The notes: a model not told the origin generated them from the letters alone. A stretch of 34,765 nt of DNA from Desulfobulbaceae bacterium (GCA_015486315.1 WFRY01000160.1:1-34765); one strand, 5' to 3'. Shown: positions 1 to 8,206, numbered from the stretch's first letter. Program-made: numbers and translations.

Positions 1-450
1 CCCTGTTTCTTCGTCCGAGTTGAAGACGAGCACCAGGGGGATCTGTTCCAGCAGCCCCGCCTCTGCCAGGGCGGAAACGGCAAACATGGTGACCACCAGA
101 CCGCCCTTCATGTCGATTACACCGGGGCCATAGATTTTATCAGTATCTTCCCGGAACCAGTTAAAGTCCGTATCTTCAGGAAACACGGTATCCATGTGAC
201 CGGTGATCAGGATAAACTTCGTGTTTCGGTTTGCAGCAGGCGTTGTAAAGACCAGATGATCACCAGACTGCTCCTGGACTATTCGTTCACAGTGCAGCGG
301 AATATGGCTGAAAAAGGTTTCAATCACACGGCTGACTGTATCCACACCGGTTTTATTGTATGTGCCGCTCTGGATCAGGACCATTTTTTCCAGGAGCTGC
401 AACATCTCCGGTTCCCGGGCAGACAGTGAGGTCAAAACCCGGTTCAGCAT
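1..450 (-). CDS. M20-family metallopeptidase, N-terminal part (runs off window)
   Basis: This gene is absent from the ORF track because its 3' end lies outside the window. The reverse complement reads open for 150 codons to base 1. The translation has the hallmarks of the M20 (ArgE/DapE/CPG2-like) di-zinc exopeptidases: ITGHMDTVFP with a metal-binding His and Asp, then GPGVIDMKGG with the bridging Asp, then FNSDEETG, which carries the catalytic Glu pair, at the window edge. M20 enzymes cleave a C-terminal residue, an N-acyl group or a dipeptide bond. I place the start at the ATG at 450 because AGGAGGAG lies just upstream. An in-frame ATG at 474 has no such site. It follows the KamA-type gene by 84 bases on the same strand, so it is probably the last known member of that operon and may process its product. 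The substrate cannot be read from sequence. Confidence 0.85.
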   Translation of the reverse strand, partial: MLNRVLTSLSAREPEMLQLLEKMVLIQSGTYNKTGVDTVSRVIETFFSHIPLHCERIVQEQSGDHLVFTTPAANRNTKFILITGHMDTVFPEDTDFNWFREDTDKIYGPGVIDMKGGLVVTMFAVSALAEAGLLEQIPLVLVFNSDEETG

Positions 451-534
451 CGTCTCCTCCTGCTGTTCATCCATAGCGGAGACGGAAATTCTACGTCCTT
501 GAACCCGCCCCCAGGCACCATGAACCTTCCCATC

Positions 535-2085
535 TCAATACCTGGCAAAAGAGAAGTCGTCTCTTTCATACTCTTTCCTGTCGGCATCCGGGTAGCGAAC
601 CTCCTCCCCGCTCCAGGGCTTGCGCAGGATGAGTTCATCTCCCTCTCTGCCCATGACATTACTGCGGTGCATGGGAATCTTCCCGCCGGCAGTTGCTATA
701 TAGCGGGGAATGGCATCGCCGGAAATATTTCCGTACATGGACTCGACAATATCCCGGCCTCTTTCCACCGGAACCCTGAAGTGGACAAACTGAGGATTTC
801 GATATGAGCAGTTAAAGATATAATAGGGCCGGACATAGGCCTCCTGTATAGTCTCACAGAGTTTCCACATCTTCACCCTGGAGTCATTGATTCCACGCAG
901 CAGGACTGCCTGGTTGAGCACCGCACAGACCCGACCGGAAATGTTTTTAAACGCCTCTCTGGAAACAGGAGTAATTTCCCGGGCCGTGTTGATCTGGGTG
1001 ACGACCCGAACCGGCTTGCGATCATTTGATTCTTCAAGAATGTTCAGCAGTTCCTCATCAATACGCATGGGAACCGTAACCGGTACCCTGGTACCGAGAC
1101 GCTTGAGTTTGACATGATCGATGGAATCAAGTTCGGCCAGCAGCCATCTGAGCATTGAATTGGGCAGGACAAAGGCATCACCACCAGTGACCAGCACGTC
1201 GCGTATTCGTTTGTCGGACCGGATATAATCCAGGGCCTCACCATAGGCCTCTTTGGAAAACATTTTATCCTTTTTGCCGATATGGGCAATGCGCAGGCAG
1301 TGCGTACAGTACATGGCGCACATATTTGTCGATTTAATCGTCACCACCCGGGGATAAAACTGATCCACCAGCCGGGCCGGCGAATGATCTGCCGCCACCG
1401 GCGGTATCTCTATCCCCGCATTATCCACCATCTCACCGGTAGGAATGGACTGGAGCATAATCGGATCATTGACCTCTCCGGCCATAATCAGGCTGGTGTA
1501 ATACGGCGTAAGACGCATCCGGTAATTTTGGGTCACCCGGATAATGTCCTCGGCAGCGGCAGGTGAGAGATCAATGAGACCGGCAAGCTCATCAACTGAG
1601 TTGATTGCATGCCGAATCTGCCCGGGAAAGGAATTCCAGTCGTCATCAGTCATGGCCAGCTTTTTCTTGATCCGTTCCTGGTTGGCCAGAATAGTATCCC
1701 ATAACTCTATACCCGATGGCGCCTCAACATCCTTACGGGCCAGGTACTCCTCCACCCGGGTATCGGCCCGAACAACTATCTGCAGGGCCTGCCCTACCCT
1801 GCCTCCGATGGAAACCATGTGTTCATCAATCTGCTGGTGCTTATATGCGAGTTCTACAAGCTGCTCCCTGGTGATGTCAAAGGCTGCAGCTGAAATGCCA
1901 CGGTTCCGAAAACCGATTAATGATCGAAACAAGTTTACTATCGAGCCGGTTTTTTCCCGGGTTACGGCAAGGGAAAATAAATCGGCTATCTCCTGCAGCT
2001 CATTCGGCTTTGGTCGTTTTTCAGTCCCTTGCTGCTTAAAAAGCGAATCAAGGAGTTCAACTGTGTACCGGTCCAGATCACTCAT
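535..2085 (-). CDS. KamA-family radical SAM aminomutase, substrate unknown
   Basis: This 516-residue protein belongs to the lysine 2,3-aminomutase (KamA) family, which uses a 4Fe-4S cluster, S-adenosylmethionine and PLP to move an amino group from C2 to C3 of an amino acid. The cluster motif CAMYCTHC is at residues 256-263, a GGD follows near 301-303, and the PLP lysine lies in TAGGKIP (about K469). Lysine aminomutase binds the substrate side-chain amine with two aspartates (Asp293 and Asp330 in the clostridial enzyme). By my alignment from memory these positions read Ser (FNCSYRN, near 427) and Thr (IATAGGK, near 465), so lysine is an unlikely substrate. The N-terminus is about 100 residues longer than the clostridial enzyme. 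GGAG lies 11 bases before the ATG. It sits 72 bases downstream of the ATP-grasp gene and upstream of an M20 peptidase, which suggests a shared pathway for a beta-amino-acid product. The family is certain; the substrate is not. Confidence 0.9.
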   Translation of the reverse strand: MSDLDRYTVELLDSLFKQQGTEKRPKPNELQEIADLFSLAVTREKTGSIVNLFRSLIGFRNRGISAAAFDITREQLVELAYKHQQIDEHMVSIGGRVGQALQIVVRADTRVEEYLARKDVEAPSGIELWDTILANQERIKKKLAMTDDDWNSFPGQIRHAINSVDELAGLIDLSPAAAEDIIRVTQNYRMRLTPYYTSLIMAGEVNDPIMLQSIPTGEMVDNAGIEIPPVAADHSPARLVDQFYPRVVTIKSTNMCAMYCTHCLRIAHIGKKDKMFSKEAYGEALDYIRSDKRIRDVLVTGGDAFVLPNSMLRWLLAELDSIDHVKLKRLGTRVPVTVPMRIDEELLNILEESNDRKPVRVVTQINTAREITPVSREAFKNISGRVCAVLNQAVLLRGINDSRVKMWKLCETIQEAYVRPYYIFNCSYRNPQFVHFRVPVERGRDIVESMYGNISGDAIPRYIATAGGKIPMHRSNVMGREGDELILRKPWSGEEVRYPDADRKEYERDDFSFARY

Positions 2086-2157
2086 GTAAACTATCTCCTG
2101 CAGGTCTTTGATTTCGGGCGTGATTTTCCCTGAAACGCATTTCTGCTTTTTGTGACA

Positions 2158-3534
2158 TCATGGTCTTATTGTCAAGTCAATCATCTTCCGGCCCAGTGCA
2201 AGCCCTTCCTGCACATCCTGCATGTTCTTTCCCGTGGATACCACCCTGGCAAGAAACGTTCCGGGCTGGACCTGCAAACCCGAGCCGACATGTTCCAGAA
2301 CGAGAAAATCTTTCGCAAGCTTCCCCCCGGCAACCTTGGCAAAACTCTGCCGTTCATGTTTGGCCTGGGGAATATAGCCACAGGTTTGACGATTCTGTTT
2401 CAGCTTATAATTATAGGTTCCCCAGCACAGGACAGGATCGGGAACTATAGGTGGTTCCACCATATTCTCAGGAAACCGGTTTTTTTGAACTGCAAAATAT
2501 TCCAGTTCAGGAAGGTTCGGACTGCCGGAGGGCAGCATCTGCTCAAGTGTATAACAAAATTCAAGGGTCGTCCCCTGCTTGCGGGCATTGATCTCGATAA
2601 AGCGCACTTGATTGTCCCTGGTTATAATATAATCACAACCAAAAATGCCGCGATAGCCATGACGGCCAATTTCCTGCCCCACCTTCCGGGTGCAGTCACA
2701 GAGCTGTTTGATCAGGTCCGGGGCAAGGACAGAGGGCCAGGTTGAACCGACAAAATGGTTGCCTCCCTCGATGCACTGATCAGCTACCCCGGCTACAAAG
2801 ACATCCTTTTCATTTGCAACCACGGCCAGCACGGTGGGATCACACTCATGGTTCATATAACGGGTGATCAGAAACGGGGCATCGTCTTGTGTAAAAAAAC
2901 CCTTAATATCCGATTGGCGTCGGGTAACAATACTTGCAGAACCTGCTGCACTGTAGACGCGGGAAACAAAAATTCCGTCAGCCCATGATGATCGTAAACG
3001 CTCTGTTACTGCAAGCAGTTCAGGCATGGAATTACATATTTTATACTCAACCAGGGGAATAATACCGTCAAGCAGCTTAAACTGGACCGCCTTATTATTA
3101 AATTTTCCGGATAGATCCTTGTCCGGACCAAGGAGATAAACATCCCTGCGCTGGTCAAGACGCATCGCGGAATCACTTTCAAACATGTATATATAGAGCT
3201 GATCCTGATGAGTAAGGATTTGATCAATGAGTGCGTGGATGGACTTGTTTTTGGACACGGATTGGAGAAATGCGCCTGTATTTCGGCGAAAACTCATCGG
3301 TCGTTTCTGCAGATTCTCCCCGGCATCCGGAGAGGGAACAATAAGGTTTACATAGTTGTACTGATCATGCAAGTCCGGAACAATGGCAATACATTCAACC
3401 GGTCTGCCCTGGATTTGTGACCAGAGATCACGAAGATACTCTGTCAACCCATGACTTTTGAGTTCACCGATATAGAAAAAATAATATATGTCAGGATCAT
3501 ATCTGAAATTAGTAAAAAAATAATTATTTCCCAT
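2158..3534 (-). CDS. ATP-grasp domain ligase
   Basis: ATP-grasp enzymes activate a carboxylate as an acyl phosphate and join it to an amine or similar nucleophile. The C-terminal half carries a glycine/serine-rich loop (VYSAAGSASIV), a nucleotide-binding stretch (PFLITRYMNHE) and the metal-binding signature FIEINARKQGTT (E-x-N-x-R), followed by a further 110 or so residues. The N-terminal half is not recognisable to me. I prefer the ATG at 3534 (MGNNYFFTNF). The ORF track extends to a TTG at 3615, and there is also an ATG at 3591 with GGAGGT directly abutting it, too close to be a normal ribosome site. The KamA-type aminomutase starts 72 bases downstream and an M20 peptidase follows, so the likely role is to ligate the aminomutase product into an amide or peptide. 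That role is inferred from the neighbourhood only. Confidence 0.8.
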   Translation of the reverse strand: MGNNYFFTNFRYDPDIYYFFYIGELKSHGLTEYLRDLWSQIQGRPVECIAIVPDLHDQYNYVNLIVPSPDAGENLQKRPMSFRRNTGAFLQSVSKNKSIHALIDQILTHQDQLYIYMFESDSAMRLDQRRDVYLLGPDKDLSGKFNNKAVQFKLLDGIIPLVEYKICNSMPELLAVTERLRSSWADGIFVSRVYSAAGSASIVTRRQSDIKGFFTQDDAPFLITRYMNHECDPTVLAVVANEKDVFVAGVADQCIEGGNHFVGSTWPSVLAPDLIKQLCDCTRKVGQEIGRHGYRGIFGCDYIITRDNQVRFIEINARKQGTTLEFCYTLEQMLPSGSPNLPELEYFAVQKNRFPENMVEPPIVPDPVLCWGTYNYKLKQNRQTCGYIPQAKHERQSFAKVAGGKLAKDFLVLEHVGSGLQVQPGTFLARVVSTGKNMQDVQEGLALGRKMIDLTIRP

Positions 3535-3702
3535 GGTCGTTTCCCGCAAAGCCGGTAAAACTGTCTGCTGCTTTAAATTTACTGCTCTCATACCTCCATG
3601 CAGATACAGATTCAACCACTATTTTGCAGAACCTGCTGAAAAAAAGGGGCCTTGCCATGATACCCATTCAGAAAATCTGCAGACAAAACAACCTAAGGGA
3701 CT

Positions 3703-3735
3703 GGCACGGAATAAGTGTTATAGTTATTTCGTGCC
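3703..3735. repeat. Inverted repeat (hairpin) between the AF1514-like gene and the ATP-grasp gene
   Basis: GGCACGGAATAA and TTATTTCGTGCC form a 12-base stem with one mismatch around a 9-base loop. It lies just after the stop of the minus-strand small gene and before the ATP-grasp gene. Neither strand has a following T-run, so a standard intrinsic terminator is doubtful. It could be an attenuator, an mRNA stabiliser or a protein site. Confidence 0.5.
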
Positions 3736-3749
3736 AAACCCTGAGCCCA

Positions 3750-4010
3750 TCAGCTGTAGATAAGGACGAATGCATCGTCATTAAAACTGATTCGCAATCT
3801 GCCCTCATGGTTACGCCCATATACCTCCCAGCCGGGATCGCCTTTAATTTCACATTTCAGGCACTGGGGTGAATGAACCCCTTTTTCTCTATCGTTCCAG
3901 GATACCAGGGTGGCAAATTCGTTATCACGCAGGGCGAGCAGTTCGCTTATTTTTTTTACCTGTTCAAAATCAACATCATATCCGGATAATTTCACGGTTA
4001 CGGATTTCAT
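3750..4010 (-). CDS. Small AF1514-like protein (DUF5619-type), function unknown
   Basis: An 86-residue protein whose start is supported by GAGGTG seven bases before the ATG. The second half, LVSWNDREKG then a Cys-x-x-Cys (CLKC), then PGWEVYGRN and a closing beta-rich FNDDAFVLIY, resembles what I remember of the archaeal/deltaproteobacterial AF1514 family, whose role is unknown. The C-terminal Ser ends the protein cleanly. It is the first gene of the minus-strand group that continues with the ATP-grasp, KamA-type and M20 genes, but about 215 bases with a hairpin separate it from the ATP-grasp gene. Membership of the same operon is therefore uncertain. The family assignment is from memory and moderate. 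Confidence 0.65.
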   Translation of the reverse strand: MKSVTVKLSGYDVDFEQVKKISELLALRDNEFATLVSWNDREKGVHSPQCLKCEIKGDPGWEVYGRNHEGRLRISFNDDAFVLIYS

Positions 4011-4250
4011 TATTTTTCACCTCGTAATGAAGGGCCTGTTCATGATGGAATGGACCATCGCTGATAAGAAAAACAAAAGCAGACTGTGGAAGTTTTTTAC
4101 AATTGTCATATTGCCGCCTGTACGTTACAAGTTAAGGGCTCTTTTGCAACAGATCATTTTATACCGAAGAACAAATTTTTCCTGCAAAAATGTTTCGTTG
4201 TTCCCGACAGATTCTAATTTGTTGATTTCGGTTTTTAACGGAGGTTTCCT

Positions 4251-5549
4251 GTGACCGGAAAACGCGCATTCTTTTTTTATTTATGTATTACATCCATCCT
4301 GATTGTTTCCGGGTGTGTTCAGAGTCAAAACACAGGACTGCTGGATGAACCAGGGGCATCAACCTCAAAAAAAGTATACCGGGGAAAGGTGGTAGATAAA
4401 TCAAGTAAAACTGAAACTCTTTCCATCAAGGTCGGTAATGGCGATAACACACGCATCATCAGGGTTTATTTTGACGACAGTACAAGGGGAATGGAAAATA
4501 TAGTCCCGGATAAACAGGTTGTTGTCACCTGCAAAGTCGACAGGGGACACATTACAGCAACATCCGTCAAAGCCGAAATTTCCGGATTTGTCTCCGGTGT
4601 AGAAAAAATTTCAAGCACCAAAGTAGAAAAATTTATTTCAGACGGGGAAGAATTTATCCTGATAGATGCCCGTCCTTACAGTCAGTACCAACAAAACCAT
4701 CTGCCCACGGCAGTTTCAATACCCGCCTGCGGGATGAATAAAAAAATATCCCTGCTGCCTGAAAAAAAAGAACAGCCACTGGTTTTCTACTGCGGTGGAA
4801 CAACATGTGGCATGAGTACTGCTGCAGCAGCCATTGCCGCCCGTGCCGGTTATACCAATATAAGGGTCCTGCTTGCCGGAGTTGAAGGCTGGGCTGAAAA
4901 AGGGTATCCCACCTATGCCGATGACAGATTTGTTGGAAAGGGTAATCGTATACTTATTGACCTACGTTCGGCTGATAAGAATAAGAGGGAAAGAATTGCC
5001 GGCTCAGTATCCATTCCCCTAACTGCTCTTTCGGCCAGGATCGGCATTATTTCAAAAAAAGCACCTGTTGTCGTCTACAGTGACAACAAACGGGACAGTC
5101 TTGCCGCCCTTGCCGAATTCCGGAAAGCCGGCTTTGACAATGTTTCCATGGTGGAGGGAAATATACAGGGATGGAAAAAACGTAACAATCCTGTCAGCAG
5201 TGGTCCGGTGATGAGCGAAATCAAATGGACACGGGAAAAACGCCGGGGTGAAGTCTCTCCTGCCGCCTTTAAAAAGGCACTAAATCAGAAGGCAAATGCT
5301 GTGATTCTGGATGTACGTACCAGTGAGGAGACGACTGCAGGCAGATTAAATGGAGCAAAATTGGTTCCCTTAAATGAACTATACGAACGTATCAAGGAGT
5401 TACCCAGAGATAGAGCTATATACATTTACAGTGCCACCGGTGCTCGAGCTGAGATGGCGGCCCGGCTGCTGAAGAGAAAAGGTTACAATGCCTATTTTCT
5501 GGTTGCAGATATCAGTTGTCAGGGTGGTACCTGCAAGATGACATTCTGA
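4251..5549 (+). CDS. Lipoprotein with three rhodanese-like domains
   Basis: A GTG start is preceded by GGAGG at six bases. The N-terminus is a lipoprotein signal ending in IVSGC (Cys22), so the protein should be anchored to a membrane facing the periplasm. Residues about 40-110 form a small beta-rich domain. Three rhodanese-like repeats follow: about 120-220 (IDARPYSQY, then YCGGTTCG, then AGVEGW), about 230-310 (IDLRSA, then VYSDNKRD, then GNIQGW) and about 330-425 (LDVRTSEE, then IYSATGARAE). Only the first has a cysteine in the active-site loop (C181). The second and third have Ser-Asp and Ser, so they are probably not sulfurtransferases. The C-terminus carries an extra Cys pair, CQGGTC. 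Rhodaneses move sulfane sulfur between thiols. A role in periplasmic sulfur handling fits a sulfur-metabolising anaerobe but is inference. Confidence 0.88.
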   Translation: MTGKRAFFFYLCITSILIVSGCVQSQNTGLLDEPGASTSKKVYRGKVVDKSSKTETLSIKVGNGDNTRIIRVYFDDSTRGMENIVPDKQVVVTCKVDRGHITATSVKAEISGFVSGVEKISSTKVEKFISDGEEFILIDARPYSQYQQNHLPTAVSIPACGMNKKISLLPEKKEQPLVFYCGGTTCGMSTAAAAIAARAGYTNIRVLLAGVEGWAEKGYPTYADDRFVGKGNRILIDLRSADKNKRERIAGSVSIPLTALSARIGIISKKAPVVVYSDNKRDSLAALAEFRKAGFDNVSMVEGNIQGWKKRNNPVSSGPVMSEIKWTREKRRGEVSPAAFKKALNQKANAVILDVRTSEETTAGRLNGAKLVPLNELYERIKELPRDRAIYIYSATGARAEMAARLLKRKGYNAYFLVADISCQGGTCKMTF

Positions 5550-5561
5550 AGGAGGAATTTT

Positions 5562-5696
5562 ATGGTAAATTCTACGCAGGAGTTGCTGCACCGTAAGCGC
5601 TTCATGAACGCTCTATATGCTGTTCTGGACGGTTGCAAAAGGAATCCGACCGGGACGAATACAAAATACTTTCCCATCATAGCCAACCAGTGTTGA
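5562..5696 (+). CDS. 44-codon ORF after the rhodanese gene; possible gene remnant
   Basis: An ATG 12 bases after the rhodanese stop has a textbook AAGGAGG six bases upstream, and 44 codons follow (MVNSTQELLHRKRFMNALYA to a TGA). The ribosome site is far better than chance, which argues for a real translated start. However, the second half runs antisense through the conserved C-terminus of tsaC and contains one copy of the dispersed 20-base repeat. I think the upstream part is the beginning of a former downstream gene that was cut off when the repeat and the tsaC end were brought in. A genuine small peptide is the alternative. No family is recognised. Confidence 0.3.
   Translation: MVNSTQELLHRKRFMNALYAVLDGCKRNPTGTNTKYFPIIANQC
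5593..5612 (+). repeat. Dispersed repeat, solo arm (copy 1)
   Basis: GTAAGCGCTTCATGAACGCT matches the left arm of the element at 25391 in 18 of 20 bases. It ends exactly where the minus-strand tsaC stop codon begins (5613-5615). Confidence 0.6.
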
Positions 5697-6206
5697 CCCC
5701 TGACCGCCGGGAGTTGCTCCACCGTCTACAATAAGATCAACTTCCGAGCCGAAAATATCCTCCACCTCGGCAGCTGTTGTGGCGGGTAAGGCACCGGAAC
5801 GGTTTGCGCTGGTTGCAGTTATCGGCCCGGCAAACTTTTGCAGCAGGCATGCTGCCGTAATTTCCGGGGACTGCCTGATGCCGACGGTTCCCGTCCCGCC
5901 GGTCAGCAGTGTCGACAACGTTGACCGAGCTGGAAAGACAAGGGTTAACGGTCCCGGCCAGAAGGCATCCATGAGCCTTGTAAAGGGGGCAGGCTCTGAT
6001 TCGGCAAGCTGTTGCACCTGCAATCGATCAGCCACCAGGACCAGGACTGCTTTATCTGTCCTGCGCTGTTTTACCCGAAACAGCCGCTGCAGCGCCTGTT
6101 GATTAAATGGATCGACCCCAAGACCGTAATACGTCTCGGTGGGAAAGGCAATCAAGCCGCCCTGTTGCAACAGCCTGACCGCCTCGGTATAGTCTTCCGT
6201 CAACAA
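5613..6206 (-). CDS. tsaC: Threonylcarbamoyl-AMP synthase (Sua5/YciO/YrdC family)
   Basis: This 197-residue YrdC-domain protein is the expected size for TsaC, which makes threonylcarbamoyl-AMP from threonine, bicarbonate and ATP for the universal t6A37 modification of ANN-decoding tRNAs. Diagnostic stretches are AFPTETYYGLG near the N-terminus, the K-x-R motif region VKQRRTDKAV, PGPLTLVFPA and ITATSANRSG, with a Cys-containing end VFCIRPGRI. The start is a TTG at 6206, three codons after the TGA of the upstream purD-purE gene and in the same reading frame. No clear ribosome site is visible, so translation is probably coupled to the upstream gene. The Sua5 accessory domain is absent, so this is the short TsaC type. 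Confidence 0.9.
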   Translation of the reverse strand: MLTEDYTEAVRLLQQGGLIAFPTETYYGLGVDPFNQQALQRLFRVKQRRTDKAVLVLVADRLQVQQLAESEPAPFTRLMDAFWPGPLTLVFPARSTLSTLLTGGTGTVGIRQSPEITAACLLQKFAGPITATSANRSGALPATTAAEVEDIFGSEVDLIVDGGATPGGQGSTLVGYDGKVFCIRPGRIPFATVQNSI

Positions 6207-6215
6207 CGGAGAAGG

Positions 6216-7988
6216 TCACTGGACCAGGGCTTTATTTTTCTCAGCTACCTGATGGGCCATATCACGGCTGTGCTGTTCAAGAGCGGCTGTTAATTCAGGG
6301 TTATGGGTTGCCAGAATCCTGACCGCAAGCACTGCAGCATTTTTGGCTCCAGCCTTGCCTATTCCCATGGTTGCAACCGGAATTCCAGGAGGCATCTGTA
6401 CCGTTGACAACAGTGCATCCAATCCGTTTAAAGATGAGGCATCAATGGGTACCCCGATAACGGGCAGCGTTGTATGGGCGGCAAGAACACCAGCAAGATG
6501 AGCCGCCATACCGGCACCGGCAACGATGATCTTGAGCCCTCGACCGGCAGCCGTTCCGGCATATTCCGCAGCCTGTTCCGGGGTACGATGGGCAGATGAG
6601 ATAGTAATTTCATACTTAACGCCCATGGCCTTTAAAAAGTCTGCCGTCGCCTGCATGACGGGTAGATCTGAATCCGATCCCATCACTATCCCAACCACCG
6701 GACCACAGTTATTCCTGCTGCGGCAGAGAGCACGGTGGCCGATGTCCCTGCGAAAATAGCAGCCGTTCCACTTGATCTTATCAACCGCTTTATAGGCCCG
6801 TGCTATGGCTTTGGCAATAGTACTACCGGAGGCGGTTACGCCCAGGACACGACCTCCGGCGGTAACTGTTCTCCGGTTCTTGATCGCAGTACCGGCATGA
6901 AAGACCATGACGTTTTTCATTTTGGCAGCAGTCACCAGTCCGGTGATGGGTTTACCGGTCTCATATTTACCGGGATACCCCTGGGAAGCCATCACCACAC
7001 ATACCGTGGGGCGTGGATCAATATCCAGCTCAATTTCATTGAGTGTACCATCAATGGCTTTTTCAAATATTTCGAGCAAATCCGTTTTTAACCGCATGAG
7101 CAGGGGCTGACATTCCGGATCGCCGAATCGGCAGTTGAATTCCAGAACATCAAGACGATCACCCTTGATCATCATGCCTGCATAGAGCATGCCCTTAATC
7201 GGCCTGCCCTCCTCAGCCATACCGCGTACAGTCGGCAGCATAACCTCGTTCATCACCCGCATGGTCATGGCCTCGGTCATAATCGGCGCAGGTGAATAGG
7301 CCCCCATGCCGCCGGTGTTCGGACCGCGGTCACCTTCAAATACCGCCTTGTGGTCCTGGGACGAGGGCAGCGGCAATACGGTTTCACCATCGACAAAAGC
7401 AATAAACGAAGCCTCTTCACCCTCTAAAAATTCCTCAATAATCAGTTTATTACCGGCAGCACCAAAGGCCTTGTCCTTCATAATCAGGTCAACTGCCTTT
7501 TTTGCCTCAGACTTGGTCCGGGCAACAATTACCCCCTTGCCGGCGGCAAGGCCGTCGGCCTTGACGACACAGGGAGCACCAATTTTATCTATGTATTTTT
7601 TGGCCGGGCGCGGTTTCGTAAAAACCTTGTATTCAGCACTGGGGATGGAGTATTTACGAAGAAAATTTTTACTGAAAACTTTGCTGCCTTCAAGTTCGGC
7701 AGCAGCGGCAGTGGGGCCGAAAATCCGTAACCCCTCCTCCTCAAAGCGATCAACAATACCATCTGTCAACGGATTTTCCGGTCCGACCACGGTCAAATCA
7801 ATTTTTTCTTTTTTGACAAAATCAAGCAATGCATCAATATCATCTGCAGCAATCCTGACACAGGTAGCCAGCTTTTTTATCCCGGCATTTCCCGGGGCAC
7901 AGTAGATAGTTGTGACCCGCTTTGACTGGTTAAGCTTCCATACCAGTGTATGTTCCCTTCCTCCGGAACCAATGACCAGAACCTTCAT
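6216..7988 (-). CDS. purDE: Fused GAR synthetase (PurD) and N5-CAIR mutase (PurE)
   Basis: One 590-residue ORF contains two purine biosynthesis enzymes. Residues 1 to about 421 are phosphoribosylamine-glycine ligase, an ATP-grasp enzyme: GSGGREH at the N-terminus, [35 protein letters not shown] and the family's usual end RRDIGHRAL. After a linker of about nine residues (CRSRNNCGP) comes Pur[32 protein letters not shown], then [14 protein letters not shown]. The last motif is typical of class I PurE, which isomerises N5-CAIR to CAIR and needs a PurK partner that is not in this window. GAGGAGG lies four bases before the ATG. Purine steps 2 and 6 would thus be produced in equal amounts. TsaC follows after one stop codon. 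A sequencing-induced loss of a stop is possible but the linker is clean. Confidence 0.92.
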   Translation of the reverse strand: MKVLVIGSGGREHTLVWKLNQSKRVTTIYCAPGNAGIKKLATCVRIAADDIDALLDFVKKEKIDLTVVGPENPLTDGIVDRFEEEGLRIFGPTAAAAELEGSKVFSKNFLRKYSIPSAEYKVFTKPRPAKKYIDKIGAPCVVKADGLAAGKGVIVARTKSEAKKAVDLIMKDKAFGAAGNKLIIEEFLEGEEASFIAFVDGETVLPLPSSQDHKAVFEGDRGPNTGGMGAYSPAPIMTEAMTMRVMNEVMLPTVRGMAEEGRPIKGMLYAGMMIKGDRLDVLEFNCRFGDPECQPLLMRLKTDLLEIFEKAIDGTLNEIELDIDPRPTVCVVMASQGYPGKYETGKPITGLVTAAKMKNVMVFHAGTAIKNRRTVTAGGRVLGVTASGSTIAKAIARAYKAVDKIKWNGCYFRRDIGHRALCRSRNNCGPVVGIVMGSDSDLPVMQATADFLKAMGVKYEITISSAHRTPEQAAEYAGTAAGRGLKIIVAGAGMAAHLAGVLAAHTTLPVIGVPIDASSLNGLDALLSTVQMPPGIPVATMGIGKAGAKNAAVLAVRILATHNPELTAALEQHSRDMAHQVAEKNKALVQ

Positions 7989-8173
7989 GAAACCTCCTCA
8001 ACACATTTTCTTTACAAAGACTCTGTCGACCGGACAACAAATCGGCAACAGACTATTTTCGGATAGTTACCAGCAGCACCTTAGCAAAATCCGTCATCTT
8101 CCTCAACAGCTGAACCAACTATCTCCACATAACGGCTCAGACAATATTCATGCCTACATTGTATCCATTTCTC

Positions 8174-8203
8174 TTGACACAACGTAACAGGTTCTGCTAT
8201 CGT
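8174..8203 (+). promoter_or_regulatory. Sigma-70 promoter of the tetR-type gene
   Basis: A perfect -35 box TTGACA (8174-8179) is followed after 18 bases by TATCGT (8198-8203), preceded by the extended -10 dinucleotide TG (TGCTATCGT). Transcription should start near 8210, inside the palindrome described next. Confidence 0.6.
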
Positions 8204-8206
8204 AAA

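Noticed and set aside
196-429. Plus-strand ORF over the left edge
   Set aside because: It lies antisense to a clear M20 peptidase with catalytic motifs; no ribosome site or family resemblance.
2152-2745. 197-codon plus-strand ORF opposite the ATP-grasp gene
   Set aside because: Shadow of the minus-strand gene; the ATP-grasp signature is on the other strand.
2933-3637. Exact 15-base repeat TTGCAGAACCTGCTG in and upstream of the ATP-grasp gene
   Set aside because: About one such match is expected by chance in a window this size, one copy is inside coding sequence, and flanks do not match.
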